From Deltaproteobacteria bacterium (GTDB lineage: Bacteria; Myxococcota_A; UBA9042; DTJE01; S145-11): a stretch of 37,261 nt of DNA. Of this stretch, positions 1-8,793 are shown one piece after another (position 1 is the first letter of the stretch; each line of letters opens with the position of its first letter). The notes beneath the pieces were generated by a model that worked only from the letters and a program-made list of their open reading frames with translations, searched no databases and was not told the DNA's origin. The stretch is taken from positions 1 to 37,261 of the forward strand of contig WGCQ01000017.1 in NCBI GenBank assembly GCA_015493765.1, in the 5' to 3' direction. The position numbers and the translations under genes were made by a program.

Positions 1-92
1 ATTTTGGCCTGGCATTCCTGTTTTATCGCGTCATTGCATTGATTAACCAAAGTGCGGCCTCACTTTTGAACTCAGTCCCTCAATTCGTGTAT

Positions 93-409
93 CCTCATGC
101 CCCTGTCTTCTCGGGCACGAGGCGGTGGAACGTGTGGGTGACGAACACGCGTGCATCCTCGAACAGGGAATACAGGATGGGGACATAGACCATGGTCAAA
201 AACGTGGAGACCATGAGGCCGCCGATTGCAACGATAGCCATGGGTGAGAGGCGCTTTAGGCCTATGGCCCATTTCAGGGCAATGGGGAGCATGCCCACAC
301 AGGTGCCCACGGCTGTCATCAGGATCGGCCTGGTCCTGATGCGCACTGAACCGATCAGGGCGTCGTGCACGCTGCATGGCGATTCTTTTCATTTTCGCCA
401 TCACCTTTT
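93..409 (-). pseudogene. Rearranged 3' fragment of the RND efflux pump gene
   Basis: Bases 93-375 match 2384-2668, the end of the intact RND pump gene, with about 16 mismatches by eye (about 94% identity). They encode the last 91 residues, including the same terminal GKTGA-like tail (EKTGA here). At a shared GCTGC the similarity jumps: bases 371-409 match 3737-3775 inside the same gene with about 4 mismatches. The fragment is therefore a second copy from which about 1.07 kb was deleted at a 5-bp microhomology. The two segments are in different frames, so it is not a working gene. Most differences in this copy are towards A/T, as expected for drift without selection. It marks the far border of the restriction-modification insertion. 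Confidence 0.85.
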
Positions 410-422
410 AAAAATCCATCTT

Positions 423-1028
423 CTATTTCTGTTGAAGTTCCTGGTGAAGTTCGTCAGGTACGTGAACCCGAATCCCGGTCCCGGTCTTTTTGTAATACAC
501 GATCCGCGCGGAAATACCTTCCCGCAGCATGTTTTTCGCTGTGTAGGTATCCGGTTTGATGCTGATTGGTATATCCCCTATGTATCCGTCTATGCCCCGG
601 CTTTCATCCCGGGGGGTCGAGGCACGGTAATCCAGCCCGTAAAATTCCGATAGTTTTTTGAGTATGGCTTCCTGGAACCTGAGCCCTGTAAACGTCTTTG
701 CCAGAATCAGGTCTTCCACCCACCGCTTTACCATGGCTTCGTCAACCTGTCCGATGGCCTGCCGTAACTTCAACACCATTTCATAGACCTCTTTCGACGC
801 GGTATCAATGGCATCAGGTCTTTGCCGTTTGTACCACTGCTCCCATTCGTCAATGGTTTTACCGGTAAACTCTTTGATCATCTCGCTCACCTGGCCGACA
901 TTCCTGGCCCGGGTGGCCTGGGCATTATGGTTTGCGAGGTTCATCAACTGGGTGGTATATTTGGGGAATTCAACGGGTTTTACCCCTAACAACATGCCAA
1001 TTTCCGCATTAGTCAGCCTTAAGTCCAT
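423..1028 (-). CDS. Type II restriction endonuclease, MjaI-like
   Basis: A 201-residue protein predicted to cut unmethylated DNA at a short palindrome. The segment around residues 22-50 (PKYTTQLMNLANHNAQ, then TRARNVGQVSEMI) resembles the MjaI family of type II endonucleases as I remember it. MjaI itself recognises CTAG. The C-terminal half has a plausible PD-(D/E)xK-type core: FQEAILKKL, then RGIDGYIGDIPISIKP, where the D and K could be catalytic. Its start overlaps the end of the methyltransferase gene by 20 bases, the usual coupling in such pairs. The gene is visibly more AT-rich than the pump operon beside it. Family assignment is by motif memory only; specificity is inferred from the family and from near-absence of CTAG in this window. 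Confidence 0.7.
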   Translation of the reverse strand: MDLRLTNAEIGMLLGVKPVEFPKYTTQLMNLANHNAQATRARNVGQVSEMIKEFTGKTIDEWEQWYKRQRPDAIDTASKEVYEMVLKLRQAIGQVDEAMVKRWVEDLILAKTFTGLRFQEAILKKLSEFYGLDYRASTPRDESRGIDGYIGDIPISIKPDTYTAKNMLREGISARIVYYKKTGTGIRVHVPDELHQELQQK

Positions 1029-2298
1029 ATAGTCCCTCGTTGTTTGTCCTTTTGTTTTTTGTCGGCGCCGTGGGCTTTAGTTGTAAAAACCGGTGCTTCA
1101 TCTGGAAATCAGCCGTATCATCCACAATCGCAAGGCCTGCTTTTATCATGTAGGTATTAACGAAGATCTTGTTTTTCATGTACACATAGGCAGCCACCTG
1201 GTTATCCTGGACGGGGAATGCCGGGTCCACTTTGAAAAACACCTGTTTTTTCAGCAACCTGTCATTCAGGTAATCCATGGCCCCTGCCTTATCAACCACC
1301 CTGATCCCCAAAAGCCCCAGTTTCAAACCGTTTTCCAGCATGACCGTTTTTTCATCAATGACCCTGATTACTCTGTGGAGTTCCCGGGTACTTTTGGGTG
1401 TTATGCCGTCGGTGACAGGTTTTGCGTCTTTAATGCCCGGCTTATAGTCGATCTTTTCAAGCACAACTGATACATCCCGCCTGTAAAACCTGACATCATG
1501 TTCCAATCCATCCAACATGTCCCCTGGCGCCAGTTTCTTTTGCATAATCGGCATAAAATCCTCGTTGATTTCATATCCTATGCAATTACGACCCAGGGCA
1601 AGAGCGGCCTGTGCCGTGGTTCCGCTGCCCATAAAAGGGTCCAGCACGATTTCCCCGACAAAACTGAACATCTTGATGATTCTTTTGGGCAGTTCCAGGG
1701 GAAACATCGCCTCGTGGCCCACCTGCCTGGCCCCGCCGAACTGCCAGTGCCCTTGGAAATAGGTTTTCCATTCTTCTTTTGTCAATCTGGACTGTTCCTT
1801 CACCTGTTTCGGGACCTTTTCGCTTTTGCCGGGTTTTTTGAACAGGGCGATGAATTCGTAGTCCAGTTCTACCATGCCGTTTGGGGGATACGGATATGAC
1901 CCCATGATGGTTGCCCCGCCCGTGGTGTTCATGGTGGTCTTTTTTTGCCAGATGATCGAGCCCATGTAATCAAACCCGATGTCCTCGCATTGCGATATGA
2001 ATTCCGCATGCAGGGGGATGATTTTATACCTGCCGTACACCACGGCCCTTGCAAACTGGTTTCCTATATTCACCACCATCCGTCTGCCCGGCTTCAAAAC
2101 GCGGTACGCTTCCTTCCATACCCTGTATATGTCTGTCAGGTATTCGTGCAGGCTTTGTCCGTAGCCGATCTGGTTGCTTTTCCCGTAATCCTTCAAGTGC
2201 CAATAGGGCGGGGAGGTAACTATCAAGGAAACGGATTCATCCTTGACCTCCAGCATCTTGCGGCTGTCTGCAATGTAAATATCTGCCCTGTTTTCCAT
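1009..2298 (-). CDS. DNA amino-methyltransferase (probably N4-cytosine) with SNase-like C-terminal domain
   Basis: A 429-residue protective methyltransferase. Catalytic motif IV, TSPPYW, is near residues 28-33. The S-adenosylmethionine motif I, DPFMGSGTT, comes later, near residues 220-230. This order marks a beta-class amino-methyltransferase, and SPPY is typical of N4-cytosine enzymes. CTAG-specific systems such as MthZI use m4C. The last ~130 residues are not part of the core fold. They resemble a staphylococcal-nuclease/OB fold (TVMLENGLKLGLLGI, later AYVYM, VNTYMIKAGLA), but the usual nuclease Arg and Asp-x-Pro-Glu residues are absent, so this part is more likely a DNA-binding or structural domain. 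Start is the ATG after AGGGGTG. The nuclease gene follows with a 20-base overlap. Confidence 0.88.
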   Translation of the reverse strand: MENRADIYIADSRKMLEVKDESVSLIVTSPPYWHLKDYGKSNQIGYGQSLHEYLTDIYRVWKEAYRVLKPGRRMVVNIGNQFARAVVYGRYKIIPLHAEFISQCEDIGFDYMGSIIWQKKTTMNTTGGATIMGSYPYPPNGMVELDYEFIALFKKPGKSEKVPKQVKEQSRLTKEEWKTYFQGHWQFGGARQVGHEAMFPLELPKRIIKMFSFVGEIVLDPFMGSGTTAQAALALGRNCIGYEINEDFMPIMQKKLAPGDMLDGLEHDVRFYRRDVSVVLEKIDYKPGIKDAKPVTDGITPKSTRELHRVIRVIDEKTVMLENGLKLGLLGIRVVDKAGAMDYLNDRLLKKQVFFKVDPAFPVQDNQVAAYVYMKNKIFVNTYMIKAGLAIVDDTADFQMKHRFLQLKPTAPTKNKRTNNEGLYGLKAD

Positions 2299-2318
2299 GG
2301 TATTTCACCCCTGTTAAT

Positions 2319-2324
2319 AGTATA
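2319..2324 (-). promoter_or_regulatory. Possible -10 element for the methyltransferase gene
   Basis: TATACT on the minus strand lies about 20 bases before the methyltransferase start. It would give a short leader of about 14 bases. No convincing -35 is present at 17 bases. A weak or activator-dependent promoter is possible. Confidence 0.3.
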
Positions 2325-2383
2325 AAGGATGGGATGGGAAAAGGACAGGAAATTTGCCCGAAATACCAGTCAAATTTGATCGT

Positions 2384-2668
2384 GTCCTCATGCCCCTGTC
2401 TTCCCGGGCGCGAGGCGGTGGAACGTGCGGGTGACAAACACGCGTGCATCCTCGAACAGGGAATACAGGATGGGGACATAGACCATGGTCAGGAAGGTGG
2501 AGACCATGAGGCCGCCGATTGCAACGATGGCCATGGGTGAGAGGCGCTCCAGGCCTATGGCCCATTCGAGGGCAATGGGGAGCATGCCCACGGAGGTGCC
2601 TACGGCTGTCATCAGGATCGGCCTGGTCCTGATGCGCACGGAACCGATCAGGGCGTCGTGCACGCTGC
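2384..2668. repeat. Long direct repeat (with 93-375) flanking the restriction-modification module
   Basis: This segment is the 3' end of the intact RND gene and is repeated in the same orientation at 93-375. The two copies enclose a module (410-2383) that holds only the methyltransferase and nuclease genes. The repeat begins 4 bases outside the RND stop codon in both copies, which fixes the right-hand junction near 2384. Confidence 0.85.
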
Positions 2669-5522
2669 TGCCTTGCTCGCGGGCCGTGGCAATGAAATCG
2701 ATCAGCAGGATCGAGTTTTTCACCACGATGCCGGCCAGCAGGATCATGCCCATCATGGAGGGCATGCACCCGTGCTTGCCCATGATCAGCATGCCCCAGG
2801 ATGCGCCGATCAGGGCCAGGGGGATCGCGGACATGATGGTCAGGGGATGGATGAACGACTTGAACGCGGGCACCAGGGAAAAATACAGCAGGATCAGGCC
2901 CAGTATCATTGCCGCGCCCAGCCTGCCAAAGGATTCCTTCATCTGCCGGATCTCGCCCTGGTCCGAAATCGTGTACCCGGGCGGCAGTTTCAAGCCGGCC
3001 AGCGCGGCCCGGACGTCCTCTTGCAGGTGGGTGATCGGCCGCCTGGACCGGTAGGCCTGGATGTCCAGGGTGCGCTGCAGGCCCTGGCGGGTGATCACCG
3101 AGGCTGTGGGCTGCATGGTGATTGTGCCCAACTGGGCCAGGGGCACGCTGCCGCGCGGGGTCTGGATCGGGTAGGTGTACAGTTGGGCCGCGTGCCTGCG
3201 CTGGAGACCGGGCAGTTGCACCCACACGCTCAGCCCGTCCTGGTTGGGCACGCGGAATATCGAACTGGGCATGCCGCGCACCGCGCCCGACAACTGGGCC
3301 GCCACCGCTGAGGGGGACACCTGGTACAGGGCCAGTTTTTCCGGGTCCGCCTTAAAACGCACCTCCTGGGAATCCAAGGTCCAGGAACGCGTGATCGACG
3401 TGGCCCCGCGCAGGTGCCTGCGCAGCCTGCGTACCACCCGGGCACCGATCCGGTCCAGCGTGGCGATGTCCGGCCCTGAGATCATCACGTCCACGGGCGC
3501 GCGTATGGACGACATGGGCGTGGCCCCGAAATCGAATACGTCCACGCTTTTCATGCCGGGGATGCGCCTGAATTTCGCGCGCAGTGCGTTTTCCACGTCC
3601 CAGATCGTGGCCTTTCGATGGAATCGGTCCTTCATGTGTATGGTCATCAGGCCCTGCTGCGCCAGGCGGCCGGAACCAAACGAAACCACCGCGGGTTCCG
3701 ACCCGATCACCGAGGACACGGATGTGACCTCGGGCCGCTGCATGGCGATTTTCTCCATTTTCGCCAGCACCTTTTCCGTGGCCGCAAGGGAGGTGTTTGC
3801 ATCCGTTTCGAAATTTACCTTGATGATGCCCGTGTCCATGGGCGGCATCAGGTCGCGGCCCACCAGGGGCATGATTTTAGCGGACGGGATGAACAAGGCT
3901 ATGGCGACCAGCAAAAACAACAGGCGGTGGCGCAGGGCCGTGTCCGTCAGGCGGACGTAAAAATCACGCAAGGGCTCCACGACCCACGCATCCACCTTGT
4001 AAACCATGCGCTCGAAGCGGTTGCGGCCACCGCCGCCCCTGCGTTTCAACAGCAGCGGCGCCAGCAGGGGTATCACCGTGACCGACACGATGTAGGACGA
4101 CACCAGGGCTATGACCAGGCTGACCGACAGGGGCCGCAGCACGGTCTGCACGAACCCGCCGATGAATATGATCGGCAGCAGCACCATCACGGTGGCGTAA
4201 GTGCCTGAAAATATGGCCAGCATCACCTCCTGGGTGCCGCCCACAACGGCCTGGTGCACGTCCCGCCCCACGTCGTGGTAGTGTCGCTCTATGTTTTCCA
4301 GCACCACGATCGCGTCGTCCAGCAGCATGCCCACCGCGATGATCACCGCGGTCAGCGTGACCATGTCGAATTCGTAGCCGATCAGCCACATCACGGCAAA
4401 GGTCAGCAGGTAGGTGAACGGGATCGATATGGCTGCCAGCAGCATGCCGCGCAAGTCCGCCAGGAACAGGAAGATCACCAGCACGGTCATCAACACCGCG
4501 TCGCGCAGCGCGTGCAGCATATTACCCACGGACAGGTTGATCAGGTCGCCCTGGGTGTCGGGAATAAAGAATTCTATTGCCGGGTAGTCGGCCTCCAGCC
4601 TGGGCAGTTGCGCGGACACGGCTGCAATGGTTTTCAGGGCATTGCCCGTGCTGGCCCTTTGGATGTTCACCGCGATTGCAGGTTTGCCGTTGCCGTGATA
4701 GGCGCTTTGGGGCTCGGCATCGGCCCTGCGTATCCGGGCCACGTCCCGCAAGTGTATGTCCCCGGTACCTCGGTGTGCCACCACGATGCGTCCCACGTCG
4801 GAAATGCGCTGGAATTCGCCGATCCGTTTCAACAGGAATTGCGAATCCGACGTGATCAGCAGGCCCACGGGCTGGTTTGCGTTGTAGGCCATCAGGGCAC
4901 GGCGCACCATGGGCGCACTCAGGTGGTATTGCTGCAACTTGTCCCTGTCCAGTTCCACCTTGATTTGGGGCTGGTGCGCGCCGAATACCTCGACATTGGC
5001 AACCTCCGGCAACTGCAACAGGCGTTCCTTTATCTGGTTTTCCGCGATCTGGCGTACCATGGACAGGTCCAGGGGCGTCCCCTTTTTGGGCCTCAGCGCC
5101 AGGGTCAGCACCGCGGGCGTGGCCGATGATATCTTGAATATCATGGGCGGCCGGATCCCCGCGGGCAGCAGGGCCTTGATCTTTTGCAATTCGTTGGACA
5201 CGTCAGTGGCCGCGGAATCCAGGCCCTTCGTGTACCTGAATTCCACCATCACGGCCGACACCTCGTCCTTGCTGACGGATGTGACCCGCCTGACCTGCTC
5301 GATGGTGTTCAGTTCCTTTTCAATGGGCCGGCTGACCTCGGACTCGACATCAGCGGCAGAGGCCCCGGGGTACACGGTGACCACCGCCACCTGCGGCCTT
5401 TCGGAGTCCGGGAACAAATTGACCGGTATCCGGTGATACCCCACGTAACCGATTACCGCGGCCAGCAGCACCAGGGATGTCACCAGGTGGGGCCGTTTCA
5501 GGTAGCTTTCAACGATGTTCAC
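2388..5522 (-). CDS. RND-family efflux pump, inner-membrane transporter (HAE-1/AcrB type)
   Basis: A 1044-residue proton-driven exporter, normal length for the family. It has an N-terminal membrane helix (residues ~10-30), a first periplasmic porter domain, a block of helices around 330-530, a second periplasmic domain, and a last helix block from ~850. The motif GMLLDDAIVVLENIERH in helix 4 carries the two Asp residues of the proton relay. The start ATG overlaps the stop of the adaptor gene (ATGA), so the two are translationally coupled. It works with the adaptor and outer-membrane channel encoded just upstream. Substrate is unknown; a TetR operator at the head of the operon suggests small toxic molecules. 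Its 3' end is duplicated beyond the restriction-modification genes, yet this copy is intact. Confidence 0.95.
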   Translation of the reverse strand: MNIVESYLKRPHLVTSLVLLAAVIGYVGYHRIPVNLFPDSERPQVAVVTVYPGASAADVESEVSRPIEKELNTIEQVRRVTSVSKDEVSAVMVEFRYTKGLDSAATDVSNELQKIKALLPAGIRPPMIFKISSATPAVLTLALRPKKGTPLDLSMVRQIAENQIKERLLQLPEVANVEVFGAHQPQIKVELDRDKLQQYHLSAPMVRRALMAYNANQPVGLLITSDSQFLLKRIGEFQRISDVGRIVVAHRGTGDIHLRDVARIRRADAEPQSAYHGNGKPAIAVNIQRASTGNALKTIAAVSAQLPRLEADYPAIEFFIPDTQGDLINLSVGNMLHALRDAVLMTVLVIFLFLADLRGMLLAAISIPFTYLLTFAVMWLIGYEFDMVTLTAVIIAVGMLLDDAIVVLENIERHYHDVGRDVHQAVVGGTQEVMLAIFSGTYATVMVLLPIIFIGGFVQTVLRPLSVSLVIALVSSYIVSVTVIPLLAPLLLKRRGGGGRNRFERMVYKVDAWVVEPLRDFYVRLTDTALRHRLLFLLVAIALFIPSAKIMPLVGRDLMPPMDTGIIKVNFETDANTSLAATEKVLAKMEKIAMQRPEVTSVSSVIGSEPAVVSFGSGRLAQQGLMTIHMKDRFHRKATIWDVENALRAKFRRIPGMKSVDVFDFGATPMSSIRAPVDVMISGPDIATLDRIGARVVRRLRRHLRGATSITRSWTLDSQEVRFKADPEKLALYQVSPSAVAAQLSGAVRGMPSSIFRVPNQDGLSVWVQLPGLQRRHAAQLYTYPIQTPRGSVPLAQLGTITMQPTASVITRQGLQRTLDIQAYRSRRPITHLQEDVRAALAGLKLPPGYTISDQGEIRQMKESFGRLGAAMILGLILLYFSLVPAFKSFIHPLTIMSAIPLALIGASWGMLIMGKHGCMPSMMGMILLAGIVVKNSILLIDFIATAREQGSSVHDALIGSVRIRTRPILMTAVGTSVGMLPIALEWAIGLERLSPMAIVAIGGLMVSTFLTMVYVPILYSLFEDARVFVTRTFHRLAPGKTGA

Positions 5523-6685
5523 TGCCCTGCCCTCCCCTGCTGTGCAGATGCGGATACCGTGCCCACGACCTCTGCCCGTTCGCCTTCGAACAGGGTCATC
5601 AACCGCGACGGGCGTCCTGTTACGACCAGGTCATTGGCCTGTATGCCGCGGCCCTGTATCACTGCGGCATCCAGCGACCTCCCCAGCACCTTCACCCGTG
5701 TCGGGTGCACCCTGCCGGCCCTTACCACGAACACGAAGCTGCCCTTTGCGCCCTCCAGCAATGCGTCCGCCGGGACTTTCAGGCCTTTCGCCCCCGCAAT
5801 GTGCAGGTCCACGCCCACTGGCGCGCCTGAAACGAATCCGGGCGGCGGCCGGTCCAGGTCCGCCTCGAAGGTTGTCAGGTGACTGCGGCCCATTGCCGGG
5901 AATACGCGGGACACGCGGGCGTTCACACTGCGTTGCTTGTCGTAAACCGTGACCTTCATCCCGACCCTCAGCGCAGTGAAATCATTGGCAGGCAGCGAGG
6001 CCCTGACCCTGATAGCCCCGGACCTGACGACCTTTAACACCGGCCTGCCCGGGGTTGCCAGGTCACCGGGGTCCTTCAGCCTGGCCGACACCACGCCGTC
6101 GAACGGGGCCTTCAGCCTGGTGTATCCCAGCCGGGTCACGGCCTGGTCCACGCGCAATTTTGCGACCTTCACCGCTGCCATGGCCGCCTGGTACCTGGCC
6201 GATGCCGCTGCCTCGGCCGCATTTGACCGGTCCCATTGTTCCTTGGAAATGGCCCGGGCCTTGTACAGTTTTTTGTCCCTGGCCGTGGCGTCACGCTGGG
6301 CCAGGAACGCGGTGTGGGCAGCCGCGGCATTCACCCGGGCCGCTGCCAGGCCTGACTTGGCCTGGTCAACCGCATCCCGGATCTCCCTGGGGTCCAGCAG
6401 GACCAGGACCTGCCCCTTTTTGACCCGGTCGCCTTCGCGGACCTTGACGGCCAGCACCTGGGCCATGATCCTGGGTGTCACCATGGATTCATCCGCCCCG
6501 ATGACCGTGCCCAGGACATGCCGGGTTTCGTAAACGCGACCGCTTGTCACCCGGGCCGCACGCACCGCGATTGGCAAGGTTTTCAGGGTGGGGGCGCTGT
6601 TTTTTTCACGCCTCCGTTTCACCACCACCAGCGCAAGCCCCGCAACGATCAGGACCGCCACCAGGCCCCATGCAATCTTTTTCAC
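5519..6685 (-). CDS. Efflux RND periplasmic adaptor (membrane fusion protein)
   Basis: A 388-residue HlyD/AcrA-type adaptor. It has one N-terminal membrane helix (residues ~5-22) followed by KRRREK, so it is anchored by a helix rather than by a lipid. Next come a barrel-sandwich half (VTPRIMAQVLAVKVREGDRVKKG) and a long Ala-rich coiled hairpin (residues ~115-190). The second sandwich half (LKAPFDGVV), a beta-barrel and a membrane-proximal domain complete it. It bridges the pump and the channel. The start overlaps the channel gene's stop by 4 bases and its stop overlaps the pump start by 4 bases. Confidence 0.95.
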   Translation of the reverse strand: MKKIAWGLVAVLIVAGLALVVVKRRREKNSAPTLKTLPIAVRAARVTSGRVYETRHVLGTVIGADESMVTPRIMAQVLAVKVREGDRVKKGQVLVLLDPREIRDAVDQAKSGLAAARVNAAAAHTAFLAQRDATARDKKLYKARAISKEQWDRSNAAEAAASARYQAAMAAVKVAKLRVDQAVTRLGYTRLKAPFDGVVSARLKDPGDLATPGRPVLKVVRSGAIRVRASLPANDFTALRVGMKVTVYDKQRSVNARVSRVFPAMGRSHLTTFEADLDRPPPGFVSGAPVGVDLHIAGAKGLKVPADALLEGAKGSFVFVVRAGRVHPTRVKVLGRSLDAAVIQGRGIQANDLVVTGRPSRLMTLFEGERAEVVGTVSASAQQGRAGQ

Positions 6686-7992
6686 CGGACCACCTCCTTT
6701 TCCACTGTCATGTTTATCCTTTCCGCTGCCGTGATGATGCTGGCCAGTGTCCTGGCCATTTCCGCATGTGCGCCCTCTTCGCGGGCCCGTGCACGCAGCA
6801 GGTCCTCGATGGTATCCGCGCCCGTGTCATAGCGGATCTGTTCGATGCGAGCGGCCTCGGTTGCAGCGGCCAGCCTGGCGCGCGCCGATTCGAGTCGGGA
6901 TTTGGCAGCCTTGAACGCGGCAACGGCATCCTTCAACCTGGCCCGGGCCTGTAAGTGGGCCCGTTTCAGGGCCGACATCGCGGCATACCGCTTCTGGCGC
7001 GCCGCTGCCAAGTCCGCAAAACGACTGCCTCCTGACAGGATCGGCAGGTCCATGCGTATGCCGATGCCCCACGTGTTCATGGGGTCGTTGGTGTCAGGGC
7101 CGTAATGCTGCATCCAGTCCGCAAAGGCTGAAAAGTGCGGGATAAACTCGCTGAGCACCAGGGCTGTTGCGCGATTGGCCTGCCGGAATGCCAGGCGCGC
7201 CCGGCGTACCTGGGAAATATCCTCCAACAGGGCATGCAAGGTCTTTTTATCGGCCTTTATGGCAGGCACGTGTTCCCTTTGCGGCGCAACCTGTATATCC
7301 CTGTCCGGGTCACGGCCCATCAATGCCATCAGCATGGCACCCACCCGGGTCCTCCTGGCCCGGACCTCGGCCAATTCGGCCTTTACCTGCTCCAGGGACT
7401 CCACCACCTTCAACCGGTCTATGTCCGGCCTCTTCCCGTCCTTGACCATCATGTCCAGGCGCTGCCTCGTCGTGTCAAGGGCCCGGATTTGCTGTTTGAG
7501 GGCCGTTATCACGGAATCCAGTGCCTGTGCCGCGGTGAACAGGGAAGTTACGTTGAACCGGATCGTCCAGCGCGTGCCCTCCACCAGGGCCCTTGCCTTT
7601 TGGGCCTCCAGCCTGGCTATGCGTACGCCCGAGTAGAGTTTTCCGCCCAGGTAGAGCGGTAATTTATAGACCACGCCGTAGTGGAACTGGTTTCGCTCGA
7701 ACGGCATGCCGCCGATCCCGCCGCTCATTAACTGTTTCGAGATGGGCCTCAACACCTGGGCATCGTTCAAAAACGAATACGTGGCAACCCCGCTGAGTTC
7801 GCCGAAATGGTGCCTGAACGCGGATTTTGCCTGCTGGGATGCGGATGCGGCCTTGTGTTCAAGGGCCTGTACGCCCGGGTTGTGCTGCATGGCCTCGTTG
7901 ATTGCGGTTTGAAGGTCAAGGGGCCTGGCCATGCCAGGGGTCGCCAGGCAAAACAGGCTGGCCGCGATGGCAGTAAAGGAAAATCGTTTCAT
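6682..7992 (-). CDS. TolC-family outer-membrane efflux channel
   Basis: A 436-residue outer-membrane factor. It has a Sec signal peptide (MKRFSFTAIAASL, probable cleavage after PGMA) and two long repeats of Ala-, Arg- and Gln-rich helices, typical of the TolC coiled tunnel (residues ~30-240 and ~260-430). The second repeat contains the family pattern LPILSGGSRFADLAAARQK, which precedes a long helix. The start is preceded by GGGAGA at good spacing. It follows tetR by 22 bases and overlaps the adaptor gene by 4, so the whole set is one operon. It provides the exit duct of the tripartite pump. Confidence 0.92.
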   Translation of the reverse strand: MKRFSFTAIAASLFCLATPGMARPLDLQTAINEAMQHNPGVQALEHKAASASQQAKSAFRHHFGELSGVATYSFLNDAQVLRPISKQLMSGGIGGMPFERNQFHYGVVYKLPLYLGGKLYSGVRIARLEAQKARALVEGTRWTIRFNVTSLFTAAQALDSVITALKQQIRALDTTRQRLDMMVKDGKRPDIDRLKVVESLEQVKAELAEVRARRTRVGAMLMALMGRDPDRDIQVAPQREHVPAIKADKKTLHALLEDISQVRRARLAFRQANRATALVLSEFIPHFSAFADWMQHYGPDTNDPMNTWGIGIRMDLPILSGGSRFADLAAARQKRYAAMSALKRAHLQARARLKDAVAAFKAAKSRLESARARLAAATEAARIEQIRYDTGADTIEDLLRARAREEGAHAEMARTLASIITAAERINMTVEKEVVR

Positions 7993-8014
7993 TGATGTCT
8001 CCCTGAGTTTGTCG

Positions 8015-8608
8015 TCAATCCGGTGTCAATCCTTCAACCATGAAAGGAAGCAACTGTTCCTGCACGCGTTTTTCAAACGCGGGTTCCGGGACCAGCCGGT
8101 GCCTGATCGCAAGGGCCGATGATGCCCCCATGATCATCAGGGCCATGCAGTCCGCCCGGATGTCCGTGGTTACCTGGCCCGCTTTTTGGCCCTGGCGTAT
8201 CAAGGCCTCTATGACCCCGAGGTATCGTTTCAGGCAGCGCTGCATCCGGTTGATCATCACGGGGTCCCTGGGCGCGGACGACTGGACCAGCAACAACAGG
8301 GGCAGGCTGTTGTGCTCTAAAATCAGCCTGGCGTGAAGCCGGGCGATTGCCAGCAGGCGGTCACGAACGGGAACCGATGCGTCCCGTGCCAGTTCTTCCA
8401 GTGGAAGGACCAGCATTTCTTCCAGCATGTCCATCAATCCCAGCAGCAATGCCTGCTTGTTTTCGAAGTGTCGATAGATCGCGGCTTCGGAAAAACCCAC
8501 GCGCTGGGCGATCTTTTTTATGGTCACCGATGCCAGGCCTTCCTGTTCGACCAGGTTCAATGTCTTTTCCAGGATCTCTTGCCTGCGCTGTCTTGTAATC
8601 CGTGTCAC
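8015..8608 (-). CDS. TetR-family transcriptional regulator of the efflux operon
   Basis: A 197-residue repressor starting at GTG (VTRITRQRRQEIL). I chose this start because GGAGG lies 5 bases upstream; a longer TTG-initiated form to 8662 is possible but has no ribosome site and would run through a strong hairpin. The N-terminal helix-turn-helix is clear: VTIKKIAQRVGFSEAAIYRHFENKQALL. The rest is a variable ligand-binding and dimer domain. It is the first gene of the operon, so it should control itself and the pump through the palindrome at 8687-8710. The inducer is unknown. Confidence 0.93.
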   Translation of the reverse strand: MTRITRQRRQEILEKTLNLVEQEGLASVTIKKIAQRVGFSEAAIYRHFENKQALLLGLMDMLEEMLVLPLEELARDASVPVRDRLLAIARLHARLILEHNSLPLLLLVQSSAPRDPVMINRMQRCLKRYLGVIEALIRQGQKAGQVTTDIRADCMALMIMGASSALAIRHRLVPEPAFEKRVQEQLLPFMVEGLTPD

Positions 8609-8623
8609 AGGGACCTCCGTGTG

Positions 8624-8680
8624 CCCGATTGCCGGGCCAAGTTCGGCAATCGGGTGCTGCAAGCGGCCGGTTCGCCGGCC
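8624..8680 (-). other. Two hairpins in the tetR leader
   Basis: A perfect 11-bp inverted repeat, CCCGATTGCCG (8624-8634) and its complement (8644-8654), has a 9-base loop. Beside it GGCCGG-TTCG-CCGGCC (8665-8680) forms a stem with a TTCG loop. Both lie in the transcribed leader, and the first ends just before the tetR ribosome site. They could affect mRNA stability or translation. No U-tract follows, so they are not classical terminators. Confidence 0.55.
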
Positions 8681-8686
8681 CGTAAA

Positions 8687-8710
8687 ATGTTAGTGAACGT
8701 TCACCAACAT
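8687..8710. promoter_or_regulatory. TetR operator for the efflux operon
   Basis: A 24-bp palindrome with one mismatched pair. Its centre is GTGAACGTTCAC and its ends are ATGTT and AACAT. It begins 8 bases downstream of the -10 element, so it would cover the transcription start of the tetR-led operon. Symmetry, size and place fit a TetR dimer site. Confidence 0.8.
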
Positions 8711-8718
8711 CGAAAGCG

Positions 8719-8747
8719 ACTATAAGAACGCATCGGTGCCCTGTCAA
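8719..8747 (-). promoter_or_regulatory. Sigma-70 promoter of the tetR-efflux operon
   Basis: TTGACA (8742-8747), a 17-base spacer, and TATAGT (8719-8724) on the minus strand. The -35 is perfect and the -10 has one change from consensus. The operator follows directly. Confidence 0.8.
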
Positions 8748-8793
8748 CCCGAAAAAATTGCGATGTTGGGGTTTATTGATCTTAGTCATACCG

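Noticed and set aside
2314-3225. Long open frame of 303 codons in another frame of the pump gene
   Set aside because: The RND pump frame is clear and complete; the alternative is rich in Pro, Gly, His and Arg, typical of shadow frames.
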